Assembly: GCF_014645895.1 (NCBI RefSeq)
Contig: NZ_BMMP01000009.1
Location: 248,001-312,000, forward strand
Reading direction: 5' to 3'
DNA: 64,000 nt
Source: Streptomyces daqingensis
Lineage (GTDB): Bacteria > Actinomycetota > Actinomycetes > Streptomycetales > Streptomycetaceae
Shown: positions 53,145-62,887 of the stretch, piece by piece
Layout of the letters: each line of letters begins with the position of its first letter
Position numbering within the stretch: the stretch's first letter is position 1
Notes under the pieces: model-generated
Seen by the model: only the letters and a program-made list of their open reading frames with translations
The model's database searches: none
Told to the model about the DNA's origin: nothing
Position numbers and translations under genes: made by a program

Positions 53145-54145
53145 GCCCGTACCTCCTCGGCCAGGGCGAGAGCCTCCCGGGCCATGGCGGCCGTGGCCTC
53201 CGTGTCGGTCATCATCAGCGGAACCGCGCGGCAGCGGATACCGGCGTCCTCGACGGCCTGGGTGGAGTCGGCGTCGACCGTGTCGACGAGCCAGCCGTCC
53301 AGGAGCCCGCTGCCGTAGTGCTGCGCGACGGCGGCCGCTGTGGCCTCGACCCCGACCGCGGAGAGCACCTTGTCGGCCATGCCGCTCACCGGCGCGCCCC
53401 CGACGATCGGTGAGAGCCCCACGACGGGAACCCCGGCGTCGGCGATCGCCTCCCTTATCCCGGGCACGGCGAGAATCGTCCCCACGCTCACCACCGGGTT
53501 GGACGGCGGGAAGAGGACGACGTCGGCCTCGGCGATCGCGTCGAGCACGCCCGGCGCCGGCTTGGCGCTCTCCGCACCGACGGGCACGACGGCGTGGGCG
53601 TCGACCGAGGCGCGCAGCCGCACCCAGTACTCCTGGAAGTGGATGGCCTTGCGGCTGTCCTTGCCGCCGTCCTCGCCTCCGGCCTGCGAGGACTCGCCGA
53701 GATCGGCCGTGTCGATGAGCACATGCGTCTCGACGCGGTCGTCGGTCATCGGCAGGAGCCGCACTCCCGGCTGCCACCGTGTGCAGAGCGCTTCGGTGAC
53801 GGCGCTGAGCGGGTATCCGGCGCTCATCATCTGCGTACGGACGATGTGCGTGGCGAAGTCGCGGTCGCCCAGCCCGAACCAGTCCGGCCCGACGCCGTAG
53901 GCCGCCAACTCCTCCTTCACCGCGAACGTCTCGTCTGCCCGTCCCCAGCCCTGTCCCTCGTGGATGCCGCCGCCGAGGGTGTACATCACGGTGTCGAGGT
54001 CGGGGCAGACCTTCAGACCGAACAGATGGATGTCGTCACCGGTGTTGCCGATGACGGTGACGTCCGCGTCGGGCACGGCGGACTTCAGCCCGCGCAGAAA
54101 GCGGGCACCACCGATGCCGCCGGCCAGAACCACAATGCGCTCCAT
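53141..54145 (-). CDS. fbiA: Phosphoenolpyruvate/2-phospho-lactate transferase for F420
   Basis: FbiA/CofD joins the side-chain nucleotide intermediate to Fo. The 334-residue protein has [14 protein letters not shown] at the start, [25 protein letters not shown], the divalent-metal aspartate motif in GWGRADETF and [11 protein letters not shown] near the end. In actinobacteria the substrate is thought to be phosphoenolpyruvate-derived (giving dehydro-F420-0), as opposed to lactate. It is the upstream gene of the fbiA-fbiB pair. Confidence 0.96.
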   Translation of the reverse strand: MERIVVLAGGIGGARFLRGLKSAVPDADVTVIGNTGDDIHLFGLKVCPDLDTVMYTLGGGIHEGQGWGRADETFAVKEELAAYGVGPDWFGLGDRDFATHIVRTQMMSAGYPLSAVTEALCTRWQPGVRLLPMTDDRVETHVLIDTADLGESSQAGGEDGGKDSRKAIHFQEYWVRLRASVDAHAVVPVGAESAKPAPGVLDAIAEADVVLFPPSNPVVSVGTILAVPGIREAIADAGVPVVGLSPIVGGAPVSGMADKVLSAVGVEATAAAVAQHYGSGLLDGWLVDTVDADSTQAVEDAGIRCRAVPLMMTDTEATAAMAREALALAEEVRA

Positions 54146-54273
54146 GCGCTCAGTGTGTCAGCCGCCGGTCCTCGAACTGCAGGGCGGTTGCCGCCGCCCG
54201 GACGCCGCCCACGCACCCGGAGGAGCCCGTACTGCGGACCGCGGCTCCGCGCACTGCACGGCCCGGCTCCTGC

Positions 54274-54774
54274 TCAGTCGGCTGCGAGAGCCGCTGCAGC
54301 GGCGGTGCAGGCGCCGCCGGAGGGGTGCATCGCCATCTCCGTCAGGCCGGGGAAGTAGACGTGCAGGCTGACGGCCGGCGCAAGACCGTCGTTGACCACT
54401 TCGTGCACATAACCGGGTGCGAACACGCGCTGCGCGTCCGGCCGGAGAACGTGCCGCTGTCCCTGCGAGTGCTCGGTCAGTTCACCGTCGAGCACGGTGA
54501 ACACACCGGAGGACGCACCGTGGTCGTGCCGTCCGCTGCCCTGCCCCGGAAGCCAGCTGAGCAGCCACACTTCGTAGCCGGGACCGGTGCGCAGCCGGTG
54601 GTACCAGCGGCTGACGGGGTCGTACTGCACGAGCGGAGCCCAGCCGGGGCTGTCGGCGGCGATGGTGCGGATCAGCCGGGCGAAGCCCGCGACAGTCGTC
54701 GGGTGGGCCGGGGCCGGAGGCATCAGGTGGGGGAGGGCGAGCGGGTCGCCCGCGATCTCGACGTCGCTGTTCAC
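54274..54774 (-). CDS. cdo: Cysteine dioxygenase
   Basis: This 166-residue cupin has the three-histidine iron site of CDO: His83 and His85 (GSGRHDHGASSG), and His124 (PGYVHEVVND). The linked residues GELTEH and the RWYHRL block support it. It oxidises cysteine to cysteine sulfinate. In many eukaryotic CDOs the active site has a cysteine-tyrosine crosslink; no cysteine occurs at the equivalent place (GASSGVFTV has Gly), as in other bacterial CDO. GTG 54774 start lacks a strong ribosome-binding site. Confidence 0.88.
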   Translation of the reverse strand: MNSDVEIAGDPLALPHLMPPAPAHPTTVAGFARLIRTIAADSPGWAPLVQYDPVSRWYHRLRTGPGYEVWLLSWLPGQGSGRHDHGASSGVFTVLDGELTEHSQGQRHVLRPDAQRVFAPGYVHEVVNDGLAPAVSLHVYFPGLTEMAMHPSGGACTAAAAALAAD

Positions 54775-55451
54775 GTCAGTGGACTTTCGCGCTGAGGGGA
54801 GCCCGGCAGAGCCGGGCGGGGAGAGGCGTGGTTCCGGCCGGGTGGCGGGAACCGCGGAGGAAGCGAGAACGAAACGCTGCGAGGAGTGCCTCAACAACAG
54901 CGACAGCGACAGCAGCAGTGACCCGGGACGACGCGAGCAGCGCGAAGGAGCCGACGGGCAACGGCCGTGCGGGACTCGGTGGGGGTCACTGGCATGTGGT
55001 CAAGGAGACCGAGTCACCCGTACCGATGTCAACTGGATGAGGTGTTTGGGGGCGATGGTTCACCACATCCGGTCGTGGCGGTCGCGGAGAGGTTTGTGAC
55101 CTCCGTGGGGGGTACAGGTGGGCAACGCCCGCGTACGGGAACGGCGTTGCGCACTCGTGATCACGCAGTGACCGGGATTGCACGCGTGGAGGGAAGCCGC
55201 TCACGGCGGCAGGCGCTGCGTGATCTGCCTCTCAGGAGGCGTGGATCACATCTCGTCTGCGAGGCCGCGACAGGGATTGTGCGGAAATCAACACTTCCTA
55301 TCGCCCTTGGTTCCGCAGAGTGAATAACGGACTCAATAGCAGATCTCGGCTTGACTGGCGCGGATCGGCACACTTGTAATTTCACACGTGTCGTTCAGGA
55401 ATCGATAACGACAGCATCACGGGGACGCAAAGACGGACGAGGGGCGCACAA
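54775..55451. other. Long regulatory region between cdo and whiB
   Basis: These 677 bases separate the divergent cdo and whiB genes. They hold the likely whiB promoter (55351-55379), a 10-base palindrome CGTGATCACG (55156-55165) and a serine-codon-like CAGCGACAG microrepeat at about 54893-54915. I see no supported gene. Much of it must be regulatory leader for whiB. Confidence 0.5.
55351..55379 (+). promoter_or_regulatory. Candidate whiB promoter
   Basis: TTGACT (55351-55356), a 17-base spacer and TTGTAA (55374-55379) resemble a housekeeping-type promoter. The implied leader is about 65 bases before the ATG at 55452. More than one promoter is expected for whiB, so others may lie upstream. 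Confidence 0.5.
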
Positions 55452-55715
55452 ATGGCCGAGCTGTTCCAGGAAGTGCTGGTCGATGAGGTGGACGAGGAGC
55501 TCGGCTGGCAGGAACGCGCCTTGTGCGCGCAGACCGATCCGGAATCGTTCTTCCCGGAGAAGGGCGGCTCCACCCGAGAGGCGAAGAAGGTCTGCCTGGC
55601 CTGCGAGGTGCGCTCCGAGTGCCTCGAATACGCCCTCGCGAACGACGAGCGCTTCGGCATCTGGGGCGGGCTGTCCGAACGTGAGCGCAGGCGCCTGAAG
55701 AAGGCCGCTGTCTGA
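55452..55715 (+). CDS. whiB: WhiB developmental iron-sulfur regulator
   Basis: This 87-residue Wbl protein coordinates a 4Fe-4S cluster through Cys25, Cys48, Cys51 and Cys57. The conserved G(I/V)WGG turn is at 69-73, and the basic C-terminus (RERRRLKKAAV) contacts DNA. By family it works with WhiA to direct sporulation septation in aerial hyphae. The C-terminal two-thirds agree with WhiB as I remember it from Streptomyces coelicolor. AGGGG precedes the ATG at 55452. Confidence 0.95.
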   Translation: MAELFQEVLVDEVDEELGWQERALCAQTDPESFFPEKGGSTREAKKVCLACEVRSECLEYALANDERFGIWGGLSERERRRLKKAAV

Positions 55716-55918
55716 CAGGCTTCCGGGCGGCAAACGCCCGTACTTGCACGGACAGTTGCATGGACTAGTTGCACGGACCGATGAGCACATGGCATTGAGC
55801 CGTTAGTGTGTGCCCGTCCACGGTGCGCGACCCCTCCCAGGGGCGAGTGCGCCTGCTCAGTCCGTCGCAGCGTCTTCGGGGGATCGCCCCCGCACCCCCG
55901 GGAGGGGCCCGCACCTCG

Positions 55919-58900
55919 ATGTCCGTGCACAGCTATTCGGCGGCCCAGTACGAAGCGGCCACACCTGAGTTCCCCCGGCACGTCGTCACCGCCGTGCTCG
56001 TCTCGCACGACGGCGCGAGGTGGCTTCCCGAAGCGCTTTCGGGGCTGCTCTCCCAGGAACGCCCGGTGCAGAACGTCATCGCGGCCGACACGGGCAGCGC
56101 AGACGAATCAGCGCGCCTCCTCACCGAGTCGCTCGGTCCGGACAGCGTCCTGCACATGGCCCGCCGTACGGGTTTCGGTGCCGCTGTCGACGAGGCCGCA
56201 CGTACAGCGGGCCAGCCCACACCGGACGATCTGCCGTACCTGAAGCGCCCCAGCGGATGGGACCCCGTCACGCGTACCTGGCGGGACGACGCCTACGACA
56301 TGCCGGAGCTGCCGCACGGCGAGCCCGTGCAGTGGCTGTGGCTCCTGCACGACGACTGCGCCCCCGAACCTGACGCCCTGGCACGGCTGTTGCGCGTCGT
56401 CGACGCCGACACCAGCGCGACGGTGGTCGGCCCCAAACTCCGCAGCTGGTACGACAGCCGGCAACTGCTCGAGGCCGGTGTCTCGATCGCGAACAGCGGC
56501 CGGCGCTGGACCGGGGTCGAACGGCGCGAGCAGGACCAGGGACAGCACGACCAGGTACGGACGGTGCTGTCGGTCTCCACCGCGGGCATGCTCATCCGCC
56601 GGGACGTCTTCGAGCAACTGGGCGGCTTCGACCAGCGGTTGCCGTTGATGCGTGACGACGTCGACCTGTGCTGGCGTGCACACGCCGCGGGGCACAACGT
56701 GCTGATCGTGCCGGACGCCGTGGTCCGCCACGCGGAGGCGGCGTCGCGCGAGCGCCGTCCCGTCGACTGCGTGGGCAGGGCCGCCCGGGGCGGCGCCAGC
56801 CCGCACCGCGTCGACAAGGCCGGTGCCGTCTACACGCTGCTCGCCAACGTGCCCAGCAAGAAGCTTCCCTGGGTGCTGCTGCGCCTCGTGCTCGGCACGC
56901 TGTTGCGCACGCTCGCCTATCTCGTCGGAAAGGTGCCCGGGCAGGCCCTGGACGAGGTGACCGGCCTCACCGGCACCCTCCTCCGGCCAGGCAGGCTCAT
57001 GAGCGCGCGCCGCCGCCGGAGCAAGCCGGCCGTGCCCTACACCGACATGCGGCACCTCTTCCCGCCGCCCGGTGCCACGCTCCGCGTCACCGCGGAGCAG
57101 GTGGCCAGCCACTTCGGCGGCAGGTCGGAACCGGAGACCTCCTCGGGCGGACGGCACGGCGCCGTCGAGACCGGTCCCGGAGACGAGGACGCGGACTACC
57201 TGGACGTCGAACAGTTCGCGCGGCTCAAGCAGATCGCACGGAAGCCGGGTCCCGTGCTGTTCGTCGTTCTGCTGCTGGTGTCGCTCATCGCCTGCCGTGC
57301 GCTGCTCGGCAGCGGTGCACTCGCCGGCGGCGCACTGCTCCCCGCACCCGCCGACGTGTCCGACCTGTGGGGCCGCTACCTCGACGGCTGGCATCCGGTC
57401 GGCATCGGGGGCACGCAGACCGCGCCCCCGTATCTCGCCGTCGTCGCCTCGGTCGCGACGGTCCTCTTCGGCAGTACGGGATTCGCTCTCACGCTGCTGC
57501 TCGTGTGCTCCGTGCCGCTCGCGGGCTTCACCGCGTACTTCACCTCGCGGCCCCTCGTCGAGTCCCGCCTGCTGCGCGCGTGGGGAAGCGTCGCGTACGC
57601 CTTCCTGCCCGCGGCCACCGGCGCACTCGCGGGCGGCCGCATCGGGACCGCCGTACTCGCCATCACCCTTCCGCTGCTCGCGCGTTCGGCCTTTGCTGTC
57701 AGCGGAATGCGCAGCGAGCCCGGCTGGCGCGCGGTGTGGGGTTACGCGCTGCTGCTCAGCCTGGCGACGGCCTTCACGCCCGTCGTGTGGCTGATGGCGC
57801 TGACACTGGCCGTCCTGCTGGTGGTGCTGCGCTGGCAGGGCTTCATCGGCCCCGCCTCCGACCGCTCGGGCTCCGCTGCGGGCGACTCGCTCCAGCGGTA
57901 CGCCCTCCGCAACAGCGTTCCGCTCGTGACCCCCATGGTGCTGCTGGCCCCGTGGTCGCTGTCACTCCTGGCGAGCCCGTCCGACTTCTTCGCGGAAGCG
58001 GGACTGCCGTTCGGAGGCGGCTCGGCCTCCGCGCTGGACCTGCTGACCCTGACCCCGGGCGGCCCCGGCGCCACTGGCGGACTGCTGCTCGTCGGCGTCG
58101 TACTGGCCGCGCTCGCCGCGCTGCTCCGGGAGGAGCGCCAGCTGGCCATTCGCGCCGCCTGGGCAGTCGCACTGATCGGTCTGCTGTACGCCGGACTCAG
58201 CAACAGCTCGTACTGGGCCGGCCCGTCGACCCTCGTCTACGGCCTCGCACTGCTGTGCGCCGCGGCCATCGGGGCGGACGGCGCCAAGGAACGTGTCGCG
58301 GAGCAGAACTTCGGCTGGAAGCAGCCCGCGGCAGCTCTCGTCGCCGCTGCCGCGGTCGCCGCACCGCTGGTCGCCGCGGTGAGCTGGATGGTCGGCGGCG
58401 CCGACGGTCCGCTGTCGCGACGTGATCCCGTACAGGTACCTGCCTTCGTGGCGGAAGAGAGCATCACCCGCGACCAGGCACGCACTCTGGTGCTGTCAGG
58501 TGACGCCCCCGGATCGTCCAAGGCGCTCTCGAACGTCTCGTACTCGCTGGTGCGCGGGTCAGGCGCGCGGCTGGGAGACGGCGACCTGGCGGCTGCCGGG
58601 GGCGACGACGAACGTCTGGGACGCGTGGTCGCCAATCTCGTCGCGGGCTCCGGAGCCGACCAGACCACGCAGCTGGGCGGCTACGCGGTGCACTACGTAC
58701 TCGTCCGGGACGGCGCCCCCCGCCAGATGAGCCGCGTGCTGGACTCGACGCCGGGCCTCACCAGGCTGAGCCAGGAGGACGGCAGCGAGCTGTGGCGCGT
58801 GGACCGGGCGGTCTCCCGGATCAGCGTGGTCAGCGGCGGGAACAGCGGCGAACCGGGCAGCGCCGGCTCGCAGAAGGCGCCCGTCCCGGTGGCCGCGGGC

Positions 58901-59686
58901 CTCGTCGAGGCGGATACGGAGATCAAGCCCGGGCCGTCCGGACGTGTGCTCCGCATCGCGGACAGCGCCGACCCGGGGTGGCAGGCGACGCTCGACGGCA
59001 CGCCGCTGAAGCCCGTCACGCTCGACGGCTGGGCCCAGGGCTTCAAGCTCCCGGCCGGCGGCGGGCGCCTGCAGCTCACCTTCGAGACGGACATGGCGCA
59101 CACCGTGTGGCTGTGGATGCAGGGATTCCTCGCGGTGGTGGTCGTCGTCATGGCACTGCCCGGCCGCCGTCGCGAAGTGGACGACGACCTGCCCGAAGCA
59201 GCGTCCGTACCGGCGCAGCCCGTCCCGGGAGAGGGGCGCCGTGCGCGAAGGCTGCGTGCAGCTGCAGGTGAGGAATCGGCGTCTGCGGACGCATCGGACG
59301 GCGAACTGCGCGAGCAGCGGGACGGACAGTCGGCGCACGTGCACGGCGCGTCCGGCGAGGGCGTGAGCGACGGAGCTTACGACTCCTCGTACGACTCCGC
59401 GTTCGAGAGCACCTACGGGTCGCAGCCGGGAGCGGACGTACGGTACGGCGCCGAGTACGGACAGTCCTACGGCGAGCCGCAGTTCGAGCCATCGCCGTCG
59501 GCTCGTCCCTACTACGAGGACCAGTCGTCCTACGGTGACCAGCCGTCCGGCGGGGAGCCGGCCGACCCGGGTTACGGGCAGCCCTACGACGGCTGGGACA
59601 GGACGCAGCAGTACGACGACTACTCCGGGACGGCCGACCCGTACGGGTACGACCCCCGGTACGGCAACAGGAGCGATCAGCAGTGA
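55919..59686 (+). CDS. Giant membrane glycosyltransferase (family 2)
   Basis: This 1,255-residue protein has an N-terminal GT2 domain (about 20-300): VTAVLVSHDGARWLPEALSGL, the acceptor motif LWLLHDDCAPEPDALARLL (DD metal site) and MRDDVDLCWRAHAAGH. It continues with a region of about 12 hydrophobic segments (from about 440 to 870) and an extracellular domain, then a last segment (VWLWMQGFLAVVVVVMAL). The final 160 residues are Tyr/Gly/Asp/Ser-rich and disordered. Such proteins are thought to transfer lipid-linked sugars across the membrane. ATG 55919 with GGAGGGG upstream. It overlaps its partner, DUF5719 (GTGA). Confidence 0.85.
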   Translation: MSVHSYSAAQYEAATPEFPRHVVTAVLVSHDGARWLPEALSGLLSQERPVQNVIAADTGSADESARLLTESLGPDSVLHMARRTGFGAAVDEAARTAGQPTPDDLPYLKRPSGWDPVTRTWRDDAYDMPELPHGEPVQWLWLLHDDCAPEPDALARLLRVVDADTSATVVGPKLRSWYDSRQLLEAGVSIANSGRRWTGVERREQDQGQHDQVRTVLSVSTAGMLIRRDVFEQLGGFDQRLPLMRDDVDLCWRAHAAGHNVLIVPDAVVRHAEAASRERRPVDCVGRAARGGASPHRVDKAGAVYTLLANVPSKKLPWVLLRLVLGTLLRTLAYLVGKVPGQALDEVTGLTGTLLRPGRLMSARRRRSKPAVPYTDMRHLFPPPGATLRVTAEQVASHFGGRSEPETSSGGRHGAVETGPGDEDADYLDVEQFARLKQIARKPGPVLFVVLLLVSLIACRALLGSGALAGGALLPAPADVSDLWGRYLDGWHPVGIGGTQTAPPYLAVVASVATVLFGSTGFALTLLLVCSVPLAGFTAYFTSRPLVESRLLRAWGSVAYAFLPAATGALAGGRIGTAVLAITLPLLARSAFAVSGMRSEPGWRAVWGYALLLSLATAFTPVVWLMALTLAVLLVVLRWQGFIGPASDRSGSAAGDSLQRYALRNSVPLVTPMVLLAPWSLSLLASPSDFFAEAGLPFGGGSASALDLLTLTPGGPGATGGLLLVGVVLAALAALLREERQLAIRAAWAVALIGLLYAGLSNSSYWAGPSTLVYGLALLCAAAIGADGAKERVAEQNFGWKQPAAALVAAAAVAAPLVAAVSWMVGGADGPLSRRDPVQVPAFVAEESITRDQARTLVLSGDAPGSSKALSNVSYSLVRGSGARLGDGDLAAAGGDDERLGRVVANLVAGSGADQTTQLGGYAVHYVLVRDGAPRQMSRVLDSTPGLTRLSQEDGSELWRVDRAVSRISVVSGGNSGEPGSAGSQKAPVPVAAGLVEADTEIKPGPSGRVLRIADSADPGWQATLDGTPLKPVTLDGWAQGFKLPAGGGRLQLTFETDMAHTVWLWMQGFLAVVVVVMALPGRRREVDDDLPEAASVPAQPVPGEGRRARRLRAAAGEESASADASDGELREQRDGQSAHVHGASGEGVSDGAYDSSYDSAFESTYGSQPGADVRYGAEYGQSYGEPQFEPSPSARPYYEDQSSYGDQPSGGEPADPGYGQPYDGWDRTQQYDDYSGTADPYGYDPRYGNRSDQQ

Positions 59687-61254
59687 ACCGCACCACCATG
59701 ACCCTGATCGGAGCGGTCACCGCACTCGCTGCCGTGACCGGTGTGGCCGCTGTCGCAGCGCCGGGCGGTGAGGAGTCCGCGGCATCGGCCGGGGCCGGTC
59801 GCAAGCCGGTCGAGCGTTCCACGCTGGTCTGCCCGCAGCCCGGTTACTCCGACGTCGCTGAGACCGCCTACACCGCCTTCGCGCCCAAGGGCGGCGAGGG
59901 CAAGGGCGCGGCGAAGCTGTTCCCCGCCGAGAAGACGGACACGGACGGCACCGACGACGACAAGGGCAAAGGCAAGGGCAAGGGCGGCAAGAAGGACGCC
60001 GAGGACAAGGAAAAGCGCACGGACGAGCCGGGCGACGCCGCGGCGGCGAAGCCGTTCCTCCCGCTGGACGCCCCCGGCAAGCCCGCGACGGCCACGAAGG
60101 ACACCGCCAAGGCACCCGCTCTCTTCGGGTCGGCGGACGGACGGCTGGCACCCGGCTGGACCGTCCAGCAGACCACGCAGGTATCCGCCGGAGCGGGGCG
60201 AGGACTGCAGGGCACGGCGTGCGCGCCCCCCGACACCGACTTCTGGTTCCCCGGCGCGAGCACCGACAAGAACCGGCAGGACTACGTCCATCTGACCAAC
60301 CCCGACGACACGAGCGCAGTGGTCGACCTCGACCTCTACAGCAAGAAGGGCAAGGAGAGCACCAAGGCCGGCGAAGGCATCACCATCCGGCCTCACTCCA
60401 CGGTCCCTGTGCTGCTCTCGACGCTGACGAACGAGCCCGCCGTCAACGTGACGCTCCATGTCGTCGCCCGCTCCGGCCGAGTGGGCGCCCAAGTGCAGGC
60501 AGTCGACAAGAAGCTGGGCGGCGACTGGATCTCAGGTGTCGCCGATCCTGCCCCGCAGGTCGTCCTGCCGGGCATCCCCAGCGACGCCAAGGCCGTGCGC
60601 CTGGCGGTATTCGCCCCCGGAGAGAACGACGCGGACCTGGACGTCCGGCTCGCCGGCCCGTCCGGTCAGATCTCCCCGGCCGGTTACGAGACGCTGCACG
60701 TGCGCGGAGGTACCACCAAGGCTGTCGATCTGCGGGACCTCACCAAGGGAGAGGCCGGCTCGCTGGTGCTCTCTCCGTCGGAGGACGCGAGCAGCGCGAC
60801 GCCCGTGATCGCCGCTGTGCGCGTCATACGCGGCAAGGGCGCGAACCAGGAGACCGCCTTCATCCCCGGAACGGCACCCCTGGCGCACCGTGCCACTGCG
60901 GCCGACAACAGCGGGAAGGGCTCTGTCGTGTCGCTCACCGCGCCTGGCAAGTCCGCGACAGTCCGTGTGACGTCGTCGGCGGGCAGCGGTGGCGGCGAGT
61001 CCGTCAGCAAGACGTACAAGGTCAAGAGCAAGACCACCAGGTCTCTCGTCCCGCCACTGCCGAAGGGCGTGAAGGGGAGCTACGCGGTCACTGTCGAACG
61101 GCTCTCGGGTGGACCGGTGCACGCCTCGCGGATGCTGGAGCGCAGGAGCAAGAAGCTGCCCGCGTTCACAGTGCAGGTACTTCCGGACGACCGCGGCACT
61201 GTCTCGGTGCCCGGCTCCGGTCAGGACCTCTCCGTGCTCACCGAAGGCGGCTGA
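59683..61254 (+). CDS. DUF5719 secreted/envelope protein
   Basis: This 523-residue protein has a signal segment (about 6-28) and a Lys/Gly/Asp-rich linker (KGKGKGKGGKKDAEDKE) of about 50 residues. A beta-rich domain with WFPGASTDKNRQDYVHLTNP and FAPGENDADLDVRLAG follows; I recall this as DUF5719, of unknown function. Start GTG 59683 overlaps the glycosyltransferase stop by four bases, so the two are translationally coupled. A joint role in envelope glycan handling is inferred from this pairing. Confidence 0.8.
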   Translation: MNRTTMTLIGAVTALAAVTGVAAVAAPGGEESAASAGAGRKPVERSTLVCPQPGYSDVAETAYTAFAPKGGEGKGAAKLFPAEKTDTDGTDDDKGKGKGKGGKKDAEDKEKRTDEPGDAAAAKPFLPLDAPGKPATATKDTAKAPALFGSADGRLAPGWTVQQTTQVSAGAGRGLQGTACAPPDTDFWFPGASTDKNRQDYVHLTNPDDTSAVVDLDLYSKKGKESTKAGEGITIRPHSTVPVLLSTLTNEPAVNVTLHVVARSGRVGAQVQAVDKKLGGDWISGVADPAPQVVLPGIPSDAKAVRLAVFAPGENDADLDVRLAGPSGQISPAGYETLHVRGGTTKAVDLRDLTKGEAGSLVLSPSEDASSATPVIAAVRVIRGKGANQETAFIPGTAPLAHRATAADNSGKGSVVSLTAPGKSATVRVTSSAGSGGGESVSKTYKVKSKTTRSLVPPLPKGVKGSYAVTVERLSGGPVHASRMLERRSKKLPAFTVQVLPDDRGTVSVPGSGQDLSVLTEGG

Positions 61255-61693
61255 TCGCGAGTCCGCGCTCATGTACCGGGCTGCGGCAGCGGTGCTGCTG
61301 TTGCCGCAGCCGGACCGCGTCAGCGTTCGTTGCACCGGCGAGGAACTGGGAGAGGCAGACGCCGACATCGGCCCGGCTGTTCAGAGTTGACCGGATAGAT
61401 GCGCCGCCCTGCGTCAGCACGGTCGCTCACCAGGCCACCCCTCGCGCCGGACCCGGCGACGGATGCGGTCAGTTGCGTGCATCCCCGCTCGCCGGTGCGT
61501 TCAGCCGGAGTGCGTGCAGCGAGCCACCCGGTCTCATGCCCTTACGGGGACGTGCGACGTGACTGATCGCGCCAACGCGCGAACGGTCACACGGCGTTCG
61601 CTGCACGAATGCGACTCGATCAGCATCCCCAACCCGAGCGATAGCGCACGTGAGCAGCGATTCCCGGACAACGTGCCGGTGCCCCCTGCCGTG
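61255..61693. other. Intergenic region after DUF5719 gene
   Basis: These 439 bases lie between convergent genes (the zincin ends at 61694). I see no gene, no strong hairpin and no promoter. Confidence 0.45.
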
Positions 61694-62170
61694 CTAGTCC
61701 TGCCCATAGCGCGGGTCCACCGACTCCGGGGCCAGCCCCAGCAGTTCGGCCACCTGCTCCACGACGACCTCGTGCACCAGCAGTGCCCGTTCGTCGCGAT
61801 TGCGGGTGCGGATCTCGACCGGCCGACGGTAGACGACGATCCTGTCGGGACGTCCGTCCTTGGGCTCCGCGACCCGCCCCAGCGGCACCACGTCGGTCTG
61901 CTCGTCGAGTTCGCCGTTGTCCGTCCGTGGCACTTCCTGCACGGCGAACTCCACGCCCGTCAGCTGCGGCCAGCGCCTCTCCAGCCTGCTGACCGAGTCG
62001 CGGACCAGGTCGTCGAAGGACTCCGAGCGGCTCACGGCGAGCGGTACCTGCGGCGGCGCGACCGGCCCGCGCATGCCGCGGCCATGACGGTCGCGCTTGC
62101 GCGGCCGTGGACCGGTCGATCCGCTCTCGCCGTCGAGACCGGGACGTCGGGGCGGTACGGGGCTGCTCAT
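61694..62170 (-). CDS. Zincin-like metallopeptidase family protein, degenerate active site
   Basis: This 158-residue protein resembles the small zincin family (PF06262-type). The helix that should carry HExxH reads VHEVVVEQVAEL: His133-Glu134 are present, but the third ligand His at 137 is Val. Glu138 is a possible substitute ligand. An Arg/Pro/Gly-rich N-terminus of 40 residues is probably disordered. A functional peptidase is doubtful. ATG 62170 start. Divergent from the DUF3499 gene. Confidence 0.75.
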   Translation of the reverse strand: MSSPVPPRRPGLDGESGSTGPRPRKRDRHGRGMRGPVAPPQVPLAVSRSESFDDLVRDSVSRLERRWPQLTGVEFAVQEVPRTDNGELDEQTDVVPLGRVAEPKDGRPDRIVVYRRPVEIRTRNRDERALLVHEVVVEQVAELLGLAPESVDPRYGQD

Positions 62171-62488
62171 CACCCTGAGCCTAGCCCGCACGCCGGTGCC
62201 GCAAGCCTCTGGAGCGTCTTTCACGGCCGTGTCCTGTGGCGATCGACAGGTGAACGTTCTGTATCGCACTGGATACCTGTTGTGACCGATGATCTCGCCC
62301 CCAGAGGTCGCGTTGTGTCCGGCTCGCGACCGCTTGCTGTGCGTTCGCCGACTCCCCCTGGGGACACGGGTGTCGGCGGTTTCGCTTTCTCGCAGATCAG
62401 ATGTTTCAGACGAACCGGGACGACACGACGGAGTGACGTCAAGGGGAGTCGTCGCAGGCCGCTCAAGAGTGCGGTACGGTCCATCGTC
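62171..62488. other. Intergenic region between zincin-like and DUF3499 genes
   Basis: These 318 bases hold ACAGGT (62246-62251) and ACCTGT (62275-62280), six-base perfect arms, overlapping a GTATC-N6-GATAC inverted repeat (62261-62276). Otherwise nothing distinctive was seen; both promoters must lie here. Confidence 0.4.
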
Positions 62489-62887
62489 GTGAGCCCTGTA
62501 CGTCGCTGTTCGCGCACCGCATGCGGCCGTCCCGCCGTCGCGACGCTTACGTACGTCTACGCCGACTCGACCGCCGTCCTCGGCCCACTCGCCACCTACG
62601 CGGAACCGCACTGCTACGACCTGTGCTCCGAGCACTCCGAGCGGCTGACCGCCCCCCGCGGGTGGGAGGTCGTCCGGCTGGCCGTCGACACGGGCCCGGC
62701 CCGTCCGAGCGGCGACGACCTCGAAGCGCTCGCCAACGCGGTACGGGAGGCGGCCCGTACGCCGCGCCGCGACCCGTCGGCGGCACGCCCCTCCGATGCC
62801 GTGGGCGGGCCCGAGGGACGCGACGCGGACCCCATGGAGGTCGCCCGGCGCGGTCACCTCCGAGTGCTCAAGTCGCCCGAGAAGTAG
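62489..62887 (+). CDS. DUF3499 zinc-ribbon-like protein
   Basis: This 132-residue protein opens VSPVRRCSRTACGRPA and has Cys7, Cys12, Cys42 and Cys46 (HCYDLC), a zinc-ribbon-type arrangement. TYVYADSTAVLGPLATYAEP lies between. I recall it as DUF3499, conserved across actinobacteria, function unknown. The GTG start at 62489 fits that N-terminus. It is upstream of manB by about 230 bases. Confidence 0.8.
   Translation: MSPVRRCSRTACGRPAVATLTYVYADSTAVLGPLATYAEPHCYDLCSEHSERLTAPRGWEVVRLAVDTGPARPSGDDLEALANAVREAARTPRRDPSAARPSDAVGGPEGRDADPMEVARRGHLRVLKSPEK

Noticed and set aside
54828..55099. Short plus-strand frames upstream of whiB
   Set aside because: No ribosome-binding site of note, no family pattern and a composition like intergenic DNA; the region is better read as regulatory.
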